64,000 nt of DNA from assembly GCA_010909165.1 (NCBI GenBank), contig VJWM01000222.1:124001-188000 (forward strand), read 5' to 3'. Shown here piece by piece: positions 33,200 through 46,200 of the stretch (its first letter is position 1; every line of letters begins with the position of its first letter). The notes beneath the pieces are model-generated. The model was not told the origin of the DNA. It did no database searches and worked only from the letters and a program-made list of their open reading frames with translations. The position numbers and the translations under genes were made by a program. The stretch is from Anthoceros angustus. Its lineage: Eukaryota; Streptophyta; Anthocerotopsida; Anthocerotales; Anthocerotaceae.

Positions 33200-34685
33200 G
33201 GGTAGGAGATGCTCTCAAAGATATTTGTTCTTTGCAAGGGGACCTTGTGGGACTCATACTGGATCGCCAAACTTTGGCCCATTCGCAGCTTCCCGAATCA
33301 CGGAGTGATGATAAGTGGGAGGAGGCAAGGAAGCGCAACCAGATCACTATGGGACATGGCGCCATAGCCGATCGCGGGACATGGCTGACACAGTTAAAAT
33401 TGCCGGAGGATCGCTCATTTTGGGACATGGCTCCCACCGGACCGGGATCGTTCTGAGGCGGCGCCCCATAGTCCTCAAGCTGGATTGGTGGAGTTGCCCG
33501 GACAAGCTCATACTGGACACCGTAGTCCCAAACTTTCACGCTCACGATACCGCCGAGGTTGCCAAGACCGGCCTGACATGGACATGGCCCCACACCGACA
33601 GCGGATCGCCCCACTGGGGACATGGTAGTCCCAATAACCGGGATAGCCGACCGGGCCCAGGCGGGACGGGCGCCCCACATGGACCGGGACTGCCGCAGCC
33701 ACCAGCCCAACGTCAAGACACAAGAACTAAGGTACACATGCAAAGAATGTGAACTCGATGTATGCTTGCTTTTATATACTACGCTTGGTTAGGCATTTTC
33801 ATTAACCAAGGACATGAAAACATATCCTTTATTTTGATTGGCCCATAGTCCAAGGATTCATTTCTTTAAATACTAGTTATAGGAAATAGATCCGTTATGA
33901 ACGGATAACTAGGTAGGCTAGAAAAGCCACTTAGTTTAGGTGTGAAACCAAACCGACCCAAACCCAAACAAGGCACCGATCAACGTGGGAGGAGCACCAC
34001 CAAGCGTGAGGGTTGCTTGCATCATGGCGCAAACATCAGCTGGGAATCGAGCCGGGCGGAGCGTGGAGATGATGGCGAGCGGAATGAGGACCGTGGGGCA
34101 AGGAATGAGGGTAGTCTTCAAATCGCCTCGAGCCACTGTTAGGGAGGAAAGCACTTTGTGAACCCTTGCAACTGGAAATCCAAGATCGATTAGATCTGGT
34201 GTTTTTGCTCAGCCTTCCTACAAGGCGGCTCGAAGTTCTCAACAAGAAACTCGGCTGGCCAAGAAATCTTCAAGAAATCTCGTGATTCTCGCCATTGCGG
34301 ATCCTTTTAGGAGCAGTATGCTCCCAAAGATATTTTGTTCTTTGCAAGGGGACCTTTGTATGACTCATACTGGACTGCAAACTTTGGCCCCATTCAAAGC
34401 AGAGCCCCGACACGGAGTGACGATAAGTGGCTGGCAGGGTGGCAGCTGCAATTGGACTGCCCCAGATGGGACATGGTGGCCCCATAGCGATCGGGGACCC
34501 CATTGGGACAAGGCAGCCTCAAATGGGATCGCCGGACTGCCCCAGCTTTGGGACATGGCCCACATGGGATCGCCAGATCGTCCTATGGGACAAGGCACCC
34601 ATAGTCCTCATTAAGATTGGTGGAGTTGCCCCGGACAAGCATACTGGGACACCGTAGTCCCAAACTTTTCACGCTCACGACAAGA
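33200..34685 (+). mobile_element. Element II 3' end / LTR-like region, copy 2
   Basis: Same as 21480-22965, with the candidate TATA sequence at about 33770-33779 and the same GGGACATGG motifs. Confidence 0.6.
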
Positions 34686-34852
34686 AGGGCATGGGTGTGG
34701 AAACCCATGACGCCTCCCGCCTCCTCCACATTGGGCCCTCCCACCGGTGGGTGTTGTCAAGTTGAACAGTGCACCGCCTTGTCCCCTCGTAGGCATAGGG
34801 AGCCGTGAAAGCTCACTAGGTGGAAGGGTCGCCGCCCGCCCCGCATGTTGGT
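34686..34852 (-). pseudogene. Antisense element II inter-domain tail, copy 2
   Basis: Same as 22966-23132. Here the homology continues to the right: 34853 onward carries on in antisense element II, so this copy preserves the original neighbour, while copy 1 has been cut at 23132. Confidence 0.7.
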
Positions 34853-36650
34853 GCGGTACTAAGGTGCACGCCGCACTGCACAGCCCGTGGCCGATGCCAA
34901 GGGTCCAACACGGAGAGCTTGAGAGTGGGGTCCCGAGAAAAGCGGGTGACCACCAACTCTAGCAAAGGTTGAGGGGCCGTTGGTCCAATAGTTTCGCAGC
35001 GATGAGCGAACCGCCAACTCGATAAAGATCTATGAGCAAGGGCGTGCCTACGCCGCCGGATGATGGCCATGTCTTGGCGAACTTGTACCGAGTGTCCACC
35101 GCCGAGGTGTTCTCTCCAAATAGTAAGCAATGGCTGAAGTGGCTGAACATCCACCAAGATGCGTGAAGGTCCCAAAACATGTTCGCGGGTCTTGTAATCC
35201 TCCTGTGTCGGCTTGAGAAAATCCTCGCATTCCCATCCCGCAATCACGGCGGATGGGGCTGGAGCTGAATGTGGCGGCAACACTGGATGTCTTGGGCATC
35301 AGAAAAGGTGCCCGATAGCATTGGCGGAAGTAGTGAAGGGAATCACGTCACAGCCTCCCCGAAGGAAAAGCAAAGAATGCATTGCGCCTTGGGACAATGG
35401 TCACAATAAATGTAACGATCGACCAAGATGCCATTCAGAAAAAGGGCCTCTGCACCAGGCAATGCCCCCAGGCCCAAAGAAAGTAATGCCGAGGTGGCGC
35501 TCACCACGTGATGATCCGCCGGCTCATTGTGGTGGAAGGTGCAGCTCCCGCCCAAGGGGAGTGCTGCAGAGCTTGCTGCACTGTGGAAGAGCTTGCTGAA
35601 CCAGCCTGGACACTTTGAATGATGGTGGAGTGTCTCCTAGCAGTCACGTGATCAAAATGGTCGGCCTCGTGATCTCGATCCAAGTCGCAAGCTCCAAGAT
35701 GTCACCAAATGCCGGGCCGCCGCCGAGCACTGGGACAACCTCAATGGTCGCCATAAGGACTGAGTAGCCAGGACAAAGGGCGACTTTGTCCAATCCGCCA
35801 TGCAGTATTCAAGGAAAGTGCGCCACTTGTCGACCTCCACTACGCCAATCGGAGTAGTGAGCTTGCTCGCCCAATTGTCCACGCTGATGCCGGTGGAAAC
35901 AAAAACCCCGTCCGAGAAGGACATCAGAAGTTAGCGCCGTGACAAGGCAATGAATGGCCAATGTCATGGCAGCTGGCCGTCCTGCTTGAGCGTGATGGCT
36001 GCTGGCTGAACAGCTCTCCCACACACAGTTCCATAGCTGCAGAGGCTGCCCGATGTTCCTGTGGTGAATGGCGGAGTGTCGCCTCGCAAGTTCAACCTCA
36101 AGTAGAGCCTTGCCAATGATCACGATCACTGCGCTCCTCGTGGTCCAAGAGCACAAGCTTGGGAGCATAGCCATTCACCGTGACATGGCCTTCCTATTGT
36201 CCACTCATGGCATTGCTCACTGCAAGACATTCATGCGACAGGGCTAAATGCGGGGGTGCTCCCGAGTAGCTACTGGAAGCATAGGTGCGCCGCTCCCAAG
36301 TGGCTGGCCCTCCTCATGGCTGGGTGGCTCGCCTGCCACTCCCACCATCGAACATGGTCCATGGTGGTGGGCAATACCCACCAAACGCCGTAAGGCTGCC
36401 CATGTGGGATCCACTCACTGCTGTAGTGTGGGATCGCGAGGCCCGATGATGGGCTTCTCCTCAGTCCTTGGCATGGAGTCAAGGTGTTCGCATTGGGATC
36501 AGCGGGCCCTGTGTGTGGACTGCTGAGGGCCAAGGCCGAGATTCCTCTGAGCCCCGAGTATGGGACCGCTGAGTTCTTGTTGAGCCTCCACCGGCTGTCC
36601 CGAGTATGGGACTGAGAATCCCAATGCTGGGGCCCTCTCGCCCACCTCGC
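34853..36650 (-). pseudogene. Antisense element II: inter-domain, protease, linker
   Basis: On the minus strand, in order from 36650 down: linker with CCCATACT motifs (36640-36400), protease with VNGYAP-like residues (near 36165), VIIGKAL (36110) and the SDVLLG block near 35920, then the inter-domain with CDHCPKAQC-like residues (35400) and VRQDMAIIR (35065). It is more diverged from copies 1 and 2 than those are from each other. With 36651-38280 it forms an inverted counterpart of 57151-60590. Confidence 0.75.
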
Positions 36651-38280
36651 TAGTGGAGCACCTGCTCGCAAAATTTGGAACGGTCAGACTCCGACCATCC
36701 CAAGGAACCCAATGTTCCTGCAGTTGGAGCTTAGAGTGGCTATGACCTTGACCTTGTCGGATCAACCTCTATACCGTGTTCTCGAAAATTCATGTCCCAA
36801 CAGATGATTCCTTCCGACATGCCAAATAGCACTTTTCTCGATGCAAACATAACTGCAGTGGCTCGACATCGCTCCACACTCCGGTGCATACTAGATGGTC
36901 CTTCACAGCCCAAACACGCAAAAGTCGCCCAAGAAAACTTCCATAAAGTCCCCGAGGAAGTCCTTGAAGATCTTGACGATGGTTCGATGAAAGACCCAGC
37001 GCCTCACAACCCGAATGCACCGCTTGTAGGCATATGCTCCTATGTTGGCCACACGCTTCCCGGAGATGCAGCTGGTTATAGCCTAAATACCCATCTAAAA
37101 AGGAATACGCCATCCCACGACTGCATCCAAGGATGTTATCGATGAAGGCAATGGGAAATGATCCTTTTGGTGACCTTATTCAACCTTCGCTAGTCTTGGC
37201 AACCCCGAATCTTTCCCCGGGTCGCTCTTCGGGACCACTACACGGAGCCACCCATTCGGTATTGACTATAGGATAGATTACATCCGCTTGAGATACTACC
37301 AACTCGATCCTTTGACCTTCAAGGGAGTACTGATTTAACTTGTAATCATGGAATCCTCATCGGATTGCTCCCGTGTTCCAAGTCGATCCTATGTTCACCC
37401 CACTCCTTGGGAATACCTTCATATCGGCCACCAAGGCAAAGACATCAATGAATTGCAAGTGCTTTCATCCCTCTTCAAGCACTTCATCCATTGTTCTGAG
37501 AATTTGAGTACTTTCCCGAAGAACCTCAACATCCTTAACCTCATCTCCACTCCATTCACGCCCATCGGTGCGGAACTCGATTCCAAAACCCTTCTTCCGT
37601 TCCCTATTCTTCTCGCATGCCCCACTTTCAAACAGATCCTCCGAGGTGAAACGCGTGAGGCCTGCTTTCTTCCTCATCCGCTTGTTCCCGCTTCTCCCTC
37701 CTTCATCAAATTCCCAGCAGGTTATTACCCCATAAACAATTGATTGATCGCAAGGAATATCTCGCGATAATCCTGCTCCTCGCCGCACCATGAGATGTGC
37801 GAAAGGAAATTTGTCTTCTTGTTCCGCTTCCCGACGTGTCTTCGGAGGTGTATCCTTCCGCTTCGCAGTCTGCCAACAGACATGTCCTTACTCCAAAGTG
37901 TTAGGCAATCCTACCTTCCTTGGTCTTAGATCCCATTCCATTGGTTTGAATCAATTCCTTTCTTCCCCATTTGAGCGCAGCATTGAGATCCATACATCCA
38001 TGTTCACCAATTAAGACACTATACCTCGCGACTTTGTGCCGATGACTACATAATCCATTAGATAGGGAATGGTTCCAATGATCGCAACACACCGCCTTCC
38101 TCCCATCGCACCATTCTCGACATATCCGCAAACGCAAAACCTTGCCTCTGCTCGATTTCCAACCCCAATTTTTCCGCCGCTTCTCCGCACATGGTATTCA
38201 CACCTGTGAGAGGTACCCCTTTATGATGACCCGCGATCTCACTGAGTTCCGCCGTCCTGGTCAACCATGGATACTAGGTT
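36651..38280 (-). pseudogene. Antisense element III reverse transcriptase
   Basis: On the minus strand an open stretch 37113-36790 starts MAYSFLDGYLGYNQLHLRE, the RT domain that in Athila/Tat-like elements reads FLDGxSGYNQ. The frame then shifts through QDLQGLPRGLYGSFLG (compare KIFKDFLGDFMEVFLDD) to HREKCYLACRKES. VKVIA and LGMV-like remnants near 36740-36690 precede the join to element II at about 36650. Upstream parts (37140-38280) match the antisense of 57160-58370. The catalytic FLDD is damaged in this copy. Confidence 0.75.
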
Positions 38281-40620
38281 GACAAGAAGTGGTCTTGGAC
38301 CCGTTTAGAAGGGCATTTTCTTGGCCGGGCTTCCTTCAATGCCCTCCTCGACCGCCGCCTATACCGTGGGTTGTCTCAAGGAGTTGTCCAATGTGATCAT
38401 AAAATGCCGATCCATGATGGCCTCCGCCAAGTTAAAGGAAACACCTCGCCGCTTCTCCGCCTGAGTTTACGTTGGTTGTAGATTCCAACTGCTAGGGCTT
38501 CGAGGTACGGCTTCCTGTGTGGGTGGCGGACTGTGGGTAGCATTGAAACCGTCTCCGCCTACCACCTTGGCCTTTACCGCCTCCTCCGGATCATATCCAT
38601 AACCTCTTCCCGCACGTCCGTGGAAATCCTAACCCATTTTTTCCGCTGCGCCCGGAGCTTGTAAAGTTTCTAACTATGTCCGTCAGCAATTCCTTTCCCT
38701 CGCTTTGAATTTGCACCTCGCCCACCGGAACACTCAGATCTCACACGCACTTCACTCCTCGCCGCTTGGTTCGTCCGCCAAAGTGCCGGCGCTTGGTCCG
38801 CTCCACCGAACGCCGCTTCGCAAATTTTGTCATTTCGCTTGACGCCCGAGAACGCCCCTCATCCGACCTCGTGGTCGATCCTCCTTCCTTCTTTTCCCCC
38901 ACGCCTCTTCTCCTTAGCTTTTGAGCTGCTCGACAACCATGGCGTATATGCCTCCCATACACTATCCGTGGCATCTAAACCTCTAAGCTTAGGGTCTTAA
39001 CTTGGCGCCTCCCATAGCCATCAACGTTTCTACATGCATGGCATGTAATTTGGTCTGAGCAACCAACCCCGCCACCGGTGGTCACATCCTCGACTTTTTC
39101 CGGGTTTTGGCAGAGTACGCTTCCGCCAAATGCCCTCGCCGCTTGCAATCGGTACGCTTTATCGAAATCTCCATTGCTCGAGTTGGCTAAGGCAGTATGA
39201 TAGTGTCCAAGGTTGCGAGCACAGTAGCATGTGATGTTGCCTCAACCGATTATTATCACACTTTCGAACCGCCTACGCTCAGAAGAAGTTGGAGGGATAC
39301 ATAGTCTCTGCACACCGTTTGACTGAGATTTCCCGACTTTGGTATGTATCCTCCATGGGAGTATCTTCCTTCCTCCTCATATCCGAGTGATGCACTTGTG
39401 TTCCGCGCTTAGCCTTTGAATGACCTGGGCCACACGCTGAATGTAAGAGGTTAGCCTGTGACTCGTGATGCCTCCTTCTCTCGTGTTCCTTACCGCGTTA
39501 AGATGGAATTTCAAATTTTGCCATCATCTCCATCTTGTTTCCGTTGTTCCACTTTGGCCGCCACCCTGGCCCTCCTTGCTTGTTCCCGCATCCCTTTTCG
39601 CATCGCTTCTGTTTGCCCTTGCCACCTCTTTGTTGTCCCGCACCTTCATTTTTTCTTTTTCCATCTGCGCCTCTCATCTAATGACGCCTCCGAACTGCCA
39701 CTGCTTCTTCCTCCGGAACTTCTCGGAATCTTTGTGAGCTCTTCACCGATGAACTTTTCCGAGGAGGATGAGGAATCCTTCTTTTTCCTGCCCCGGCTTC
39801 CTCCTCCTTCTTAGCTCTCTTTATATCATGCTGGTTATAATTTAGCGCCGCCTTTGATAGCCTTGCCTTACTCTCCGCTTTTCACGTGTCTCCCCATCTT
39901 AGAACCCAGCCTTTAGCGAACCACCGATTGGGTTCGAACTCAATGAGGGCTACTGATCGCAGAAGTCGGAAACCTCTCAACATACGCCGCAAGGTTTCCT
40001 TCCTTCCTCTCAGCAATTTTCAAGTTTGGACAACGATCCTCCACGCTGCCTCCCCAAAACCTCCTCAAGGCATATGGTTTTTAACTCTTCAAAGGTGCGG
40101 AGGTGTGGTCGACTTGAGGTATTCGCTACCATACCACTTTGCCGGGACCTCCCAAGAACTCCATAGAACACTGGACGCTACTGCATCTCCCGCCTCGGTT
40201 TGCAAATGTCACCGCCAAAACGCCAACAAATTCATCGTGGTCCCTACCCTTCTCCCCATACAATCTGCATAGCAGGTGACCATCGACGGCAGTGGTCATG
40301 ACTATCGTACGATTCGCAACCGTGGTTGATTCAACAACGTCCCTGGAAGTTGATTGATCACAAACGTACACACCGGAAGAGAGGTCAAGATGAATTGATC
40401 CGAGGTTCCTTGGCCGTGGTACTCCCAAGTCCAGGTTGGGGATCTTGCTCCAACAAGATCGGACCCCACCCCCGTTGATTCCTTACCCTTCTCCTCCCGG
40501 GTGCCTTCCGGCCAGTCCTCTCAACTCCCGCTTGCAAACCTTTCAACCTTTCCAAGCGCTTGGCCGCTGTTTCTTGAGGCTTTCCGTCCCGACTTAACTC
40601 CTCAATCCTCCGACTCAACC
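38281..40620 (-). pseudogene. Antisense element III gag and gag-RT spacer
   Basis: On the minus strand near 40150-39950, with frameshifts, I read AKWYGSEYL, TFEELKTICLEE and AERKEGNLAAYVERF-like residues. These match the retrotransposon gag core (W...L...F..L...F ... KxGExLxxYVxRF). Farther along come Lys/Glu/Ser-rich segments (39830-39560, starting KKEEEAGAGK), a typical charged gag tail, and then RTKRRHFGGRTKRRGVK-like basic sequence (38800-38740). I did not find a protease motif. The plus-strand frames here are Ser/Pro/Leu-rich shadows. Confidence 0.5.
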
Positions 40621-41667
40621 TGCGGCATCCATCTACCCAACTAGATACACTCCAAACTAGACACCCAAGCTATGGTTAGTCTCCTCATAACCTTGATGCT
40701 AGTCATTCCCCGCAACGCCCAAAATGTGGAATGGGTTTTTGCATCCAAGACGCAAAGAGGCCACATTTACCCTCTATGTCGTTATAGTCCTAGGATTCAT
40801 CCCAAGGGAATGGTTTTGTGTCAAGATGTTCTAAAACTATGGACTCTAGTCCTACCACAATCGATCACTACCTCCGCAACCGCCTACCATGCCCAAACTC
40901 ACCACCGGAAGACCTGCCACCACCACCTGAAGACCTTACCACCACCGGAAGACTCGCCACCACTGCGGAAGGCCTCAACCACCGAGTGGTTGGCTCAACC
41001 ATCGCGGGCGGGCCCTGGCCCAGCCGCCTGTCGCTGGGTGACTATTTGTCACCCGGCCCCGGGTCCTTTAGTGGACATACACACACCCACATGTACCTTT
41101 ACTTCTCTCAGGATATCATGATCGGATCCTTCTCCGAGGGTTGCACCACGACTCTCAATGTCACAGGCGCCTCACTCCGCCCGCTAGTTTCCCCGCCAAT
41201 TCCCCACCATTCACTTCCACTCTTCTCGATCATTTCCCGACTTCCCATACACGATACGCAATCCCCTTACAACAAGACACTCAACCGCCTCCTGGGACCT
41301 TCCACTCCACAAATAAACTCCTCTCTCTCTCACAGCCATTCCTCACCCCTGGGCCACATGCATCTCCTCATGGAATGAAACACGCCCGTGGCATTGAAGG
41401 AGGGACAGAAGGAAAGCCAAGATTCACGATCCGCCTCGCCTCACCCCACCCGCTGAAATTCCTACCTTCACCCCTGCATGCCAACACTCCCACCGTGACG
41501 GAGCTTGGCCACCCGCCTCGACCACCTGTGGATCTTCCCGCCTCTGTGACGAAGACGCATCGAACCAGCTTGATGCCGATCGTATCGCCTCTAACCAACC
41601 TCGCGTGAGATCTACTCACACGGAAGTTCAAAGCCTCAAATTGTCCACAAGAGAGACACAAAGGTCT
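40621..41667. other. Unassigned Pro/Thr-coding-like stretch with CACCACCGGAAGAC repeats
   Basis: CACCACCGGAAGAC(C/T) or close variants occur at about 40900, 40925 and 40950, giving a small ~27-bp repeat. Plus-strand open stretches (40672-41121, 40818-41378, 41141-41608) are Pro/Ser/Thr/His-rich in two overlapping frames and show no domain. The stretch may be the leader or LTR part upstream (in minus-strand sense) of element III gag, or an inserted fragment; I cannot decide. Confidence 0.3.
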
Positions 41668-43060
41668 CGAGGTTGCCAAGACCGCCTCGTTATGAGAGTA
41701 TGATGGCGTACGCCTGGACAAATGATCGGCCCCACAAATGGGACATGGTAGCGCACACTGACAAATTGGGACCTGCCCCACACGACAGAACATGGCGCCC
41801 CATGCACTGGACTACGCCGGATCTGCCCCAGCCCATGGGACATGGCGTCCACCTAAGGCGCCGGATCGCTTTGATTGTCCTACCTATGTGGACATGGCCC
41901 CACAATGATACACGGATGTGATTGGGCTGGCCAGCTGAGATATTGGACAGCCCCACAACCGGATCACGACTGCCGATCGCCGGACTGCAATGACCAGCCC
42001 AACGCTAAACACAAGGACTAAGGTACAACACTAAAAGAATGCGGTTGATGTATGTTTGTTTTATAAACCACGCCTAGCTGCCCATTTTTAACCAAGAATA
42101 TGTCTCCTTTATTTTGATTGGCCCATAGTCCACATGCATTTTAAATACTGCTCTAGAAAATAGATCCAAGTAGAACCAAGAGTCAAGAACAAAGGCTAGC
42201 TATAGGGTGAAAGGGCCATATAGGGCCCAAATGTCATGTGTTCAACGGGAGAAACTGAGTGAGCTCAGACCACGGCAAATGCAGCCTGAGGACTCGTGCT
42301 GCCGGGCGTGAGGATGACGACCAGCGTGAGATGAGGACCGCGAGGCGAGGGGATCCCAGCAGGTTTCCGCCTTCAAAATCACACTGAGCTGCCACGCTAG
42401 AACCAAAGCACTTTGGTGAATCGCGAATCCATGGAAATCAAATCAGATCATGATTTTGGCTAATCGTGGTGTCTCCCGCCATGCGCCCAAGGCGTGATTT
42501 TACGACTCCAGCGCAACTGGCTGGCTAAGGAAGCTTAAGAAATCACTGGCCCGCACCCATTGCGGCAAATCTCTGTATTTCAAGACTCATCTCCGTGGAC
42601 GCTTCTCCAATCCGGAGCTATATATTCAGGCGCCTCCCCCGACCTAGGGCTACCATTCGAGCCAGGACGTCATAGCGCTTAAGGTGATCGCAACGTTTCT
42701 TCTGTGCCCAATCCATGGTATCTGCAGTCGGGCTCAAGTGAGCTAACCCACGTACCGGGTCCCTCCATGCCCGCCATCACCCAGTTGCGTGATCCATCCA
42801 GCAGTCCCAGCTTAGGCGGGCTACAGCCTGCAAATGCCTAGGGAGCAAAACTGTGAGTTTGCTGCCTACTTTTCTAATTCTGGTGAGCTTAGCATTCAGG
42901 ATCAGCTTGGGTGGTTGCTACTTGCCGTATAGCTAGAGGCGTGGATCCTCATTTTGCCCCACTTCCCATCTCACTCAAGGACGGAGAGCAAGGCAGTTTC
43001 AGCTTTAATTTCTGATTTCAATCATTCAATCAAGCAGACCATTTGAGCCTCAGAGGCGCT
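41668..43060 (+). mobile_element. Diverged element II 5' LTR-like region
   Basis: From GAGGTTGCCAAGACCG (41668) the sequence follows 21836-22560 with many small changes, including GGGACATGG near 41741 and 41836, AACACAAGGACTAAGGTACA (42010), a TATA-like TTTTATAAACC (42059) and CCTTTATTTTGATTGGCCCA (42108). It precedes element II gag, so it is the 5' counterpart of the 3' LTR-like region. Its ends and the primer site could not be located with confidence. Confidence 0.6.
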
Positions 43061-43740
43061 ATAGTGTTAGTCACGTGAGTTGCTGTGAACCCTGGAAATT
43101 CAAGCCCGAGGAGGATATTTTTGGCTGGGACTCTAGGGTCCTAGATCGTCCCATATCCACCGCCCCACGCTACGGGATCACTGGCAGTCCACAGGGCACT
43201 CCCCACCCACGGACCTGCTGGGAGTTGGGCACTGTGCTTGACAGAGTTTTGGTTGTCCTGGGAGCTAAGGTCGCCTCATCTTTGGGAGCGACCACCCGAC
43301 CTCGTGTTTTGCTCCACATGGGCGATGCACCCTGAAGGACATGAGACCATCTCGCCACCGCTTGAGAACTGGATATTCAAATGGACCACCCCGAGGCATG
43401 TTTAAGGATGCTCTTTTCAACACGGCTAGTTAGTTGTCAGAGGAGTCGTAAGCGGTTTACGTGAGTCAAGACGTACCATCGCCACCTTTTGGCATGAACC
43501 ACCGGTTCCAGCCTAATTCAACACCGCAAAGAAATCAACTACCTGCCGGGATCACCGGGATAAACTTGTCCCACTGAGTTTTACAGAGACAAGATCAATC
43601 AATATCTTTCGAGATCTTGACACCATGGAAGGTGGAGGACCGCATACAGCAGATGTATCCGGAGGCACTCGCACGTCATGAGATTTCTACCGGCCCTCAA
43701 CGCTATCATCAGCCGGGTCGTGTTCAAGCATGGCGGCGCT
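43061..43740 (+). other. Probable element II leader, no recognised motif
   Basis: A stretch between the LTR-like region and gag. It should hold the primer-binding and packaging sequences, but no clear tRNA complement was recognised. Only short open stretches occur. Confidence 0.35.
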
Positions 43741-44860
43741 TTATAATCACCAAGACATGTTTGAACATTTTCAAGCTACTTGGCTGACGAGGCACTGATT
43801 TGTATGAGGCACATCAAGCGGATTTGTCTTCTACCATCTCCACGGTGAATCCTCAGCTCAAGGAGCTGCTGAGCCTGCCTACCACGGCAAGTTCCGTGGA
43901 GTGCCCACCAGCTAAGATTGTCTGACAACAAGTAGCCACCGCTCACCACCATCCGTAGAGTCTAACGCCGCCGAGGGTGGCGCCACTATTGGGGTCCCGA
44001 GTTCATCCAAACTCCCAAGTTAATCCGTGGAGGAGTTCATGGCCATCCTCGAGAAGGCGCTTCCGCCAAGACTCGAGAAAATAGCTGAGCTGGCCGCCGC
44101 AAGAAGGGTGAGACCGGTCTGATGACCTTTCGCAGCTCCTAAGCCGCGAGAAGGCCGGATGTTGACCCACCAAGAGGCAGCCGAGAAGTTTCACTGCTGA
44201 GGGAGATCCATTGTTCCACTTTCAACTTGTTTTGGTGGACAAGTATGGGGACAACACACCGAACAAAGTCCATGAAGAAGTGAGCGTAATGAAATCGCGG
44301 CTGGCTTATGCTCGACACTCCAAGGCCTCACGACTATCAAAGCATGTTTTCCAAAGAAGGAAACACATCCGGAGGCGTGGATCAGGGGTTTCCAAGCCCA
44401 TTCAAAGTGCCAGGCCGCTGTCAAGAGCGAGCCACCTCCACTGCAGCAATCGCGGGCAGTCTCGATCATTTGCTCTGCAAGCTTCCCGTGGAAGGTTTGC
44501 ATTGTTCCCATTGCAACAAGACTGGCCATTTGGTTACACCTGCTTCCAAGCATCCGAGCAGACATCGCAAGGCCCACACCTTCACCGGACTTCTACAACA
44601 GCTCACCGGCAACAAATGCGTCAAGGGCCGATCACACGGAATGGGGCCAAGGCTAAGGGAGCGGCTAACGACAAGATTGCCGCATTGAGGCAGCAGCAGC
44701 ACTTACATGCACCTGGGAGCCCAGTCAAGGCACACCTCCACCTCCAAGCTCACGATACCCATTTTGGCACCCCCTCCGGGAGGAGGAGAGGAGGATTACG
44801 GCACCGCCACATGAGGCGCACTGCCCATCGCTCTTGTGGATTCCATCGATTCGGGCCCTA
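43741..44860 (+). pseudogene. Diverged element II gag with zinc knuckle
   Basis: This copy covers the gag start that the 8.1-kb repeats lack. Readable: TFSSYLADEAL-like (43770), MAILEKA (44040), HFQLVLVDKYGDN (44215), GLHCSHCNKTGHLVTP (knuckle codons 44503-44537) and NDKIAAL (44675). The expected fourth Cys (TGC at about 44550) is one base out of frame. Many indels distinguish it from 15010-16120, so it is an older, separate copy. Confidence 0.75.
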
Positions 44861-45715
44861 CCCGCCACATGGGTAGGATGTGACTTCAGCATGAAGATTG
44901 GATGTACCGGGATGTCGATCCCCTTACTCGCAACAAAGAGGGCGAGGGCCATGCCTAGATCCTTTGCTCGCCGCCAGCGTGGCCATCCCCTGCTCGTGGA
45001 AGATCATCCGGATGGAGCGCCGAGAGCAGCTCCATGACATTCAAGTCGGGCACATTGACAATGTGCTAAGATCTACCACCCAAGGCAGACACCCGACCTT
45101 GATCATGCGCAGGTGTTGAGACCTTGATCTCCCCTCTCCCGTGATATGGGAGTTAAGGGTTGCTCACATAAAGAAGTGCTGGCTATAACAATGCCTCCGC
45201 TATCCCATACTCGGGATCCGCCGAGACTCCCGTGACACTTGGTCCCATGGCATGGGGCTCTGACACCTCAATGGGCACACCACAGCTCCATGTTCAGAGT
45301 CGCCAGGAGAGCCCCAAAGATTGGGATCCCTCCATCTACATTTTATTACGCGAGTCTCAACATCAGACTGCATCCCATACTGGACCGCCGAGGAACGCCT
45401 TGGTCCTCAACAACAGCCCCACACTGACCGACAAAGTAGCCCCAATGCCAAGTGCACCTTCAGCCCATGCCAAGGACCGCGAGGAGAAACCCATCGACTC
45501 CGCAGCCCCATACTCGGACCTCCGGGACCGCGGTGATCCCACATGGGCAGCCTCACCCGACGCCAGTTGAAGTTGCCCACCACCATCGACCATGTTACGA
45601 TGGTGGGAGTGATGTAAGGTGCCACCCACACCATGAGGAGGCCACCACTTGAGGGCGATGCGCGCACTTACAAGGCTCCCAATACAAGGAGTACCCTGGA
45701 GCACCAGATTCAGCC
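44861..45715 (+). pseudogene. Diverged element II gag-protease linker
   Basis: Counterpart of 16121-16869, with CCCATACTCGG at about 45202, 45374 and 45507 and the same GAGGAGAAACCCATCG segment at 45480. No catalytic motif. Confidence 0.45.
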
Positions 45716-46200
45716 CACCAATCGCATGAATGTGCGAGTGAGCAATGCCATGGTGGACACAGGAAGGCCATGTCACTTGAATGGCTATGCTCCCAAGCTT
45801 GTGCTCTTGGACACGGGCACGTACCTTCGCGATCATTGGCAAGGCTCTCGCCAAAGTTGAACTTGCGGAACGCACCCGCCATTCACCCCGAACATCGACA
45901 CGCCTCCGCGCCTGTGGAACTGGTGGAGAGACGTTCACCCACCGCCATCACGCTTGCCCGGATAGCCGCCACGACATTGGCCATTCATTGCCTTGTCACG
46001 ACAAATACAAGCTAATCACGATGTCCTTCTTGACAGAGTTTTTGTTTCCATCCGCATCAGCGTGACAATTGACAGTAAGCTCACCATCGCCTGACATTGG
46101 CGAGCGGAGGTCATGGGCAAGACTTTCCCTTGAATCACAGATGGCATTGACCGAGGTCGCCACCCCCCTCAGCTACTCCAGCCCTTATGGCGATCATTCA
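45716..46200 (+). pseudogene. Diverged element II retropepsin
   Basis: NRMNVRVSNAMVDTGRPCHL (45724) is followed, one frame over, by LNGYAPKLVLLDTG-like codons (CTCTTGGACACGGG near 45802), which contain the catalytic LLDTG. Later TLAIHCLVTTNTS (45975-46015) and EFLFP (46035) are present. The active-site codons are intact here, but the surrounding frame is broken. Confidence 0.7.

Larger units (their letters stand above)
26722..34852 (+). repeat. 8.1-kb direct repeat, copy 2 (element II body)
   Basis: Second copy of 15002-23132 at a constant offset of 11720, with no differences in the parts compared. All frameshifts and stops are shared, so the copies arose by duplication of an already dead element, not by two insertions. 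The flanks differ: the left flank comes from array block 1, the right flank at 34853 is antisense element II. Confidence 0.9.

Noticed and set aside
34853-38280. A host gene with introns, suggested by scattered protein-like blocks
   Set aside because: The blocks belong to retroelement protease and RT in reverse orientation, and their order matches the inverted counterpart at 57151-60590.
39458-39814. Plus-strand Ser/Leu/Phe-rich frame that could look like a signal or membrane protein
   Set aside because: It is the complement of a Lys/Glu-rich gag tail of antisense element III; hydrophobic shadows are expected there.
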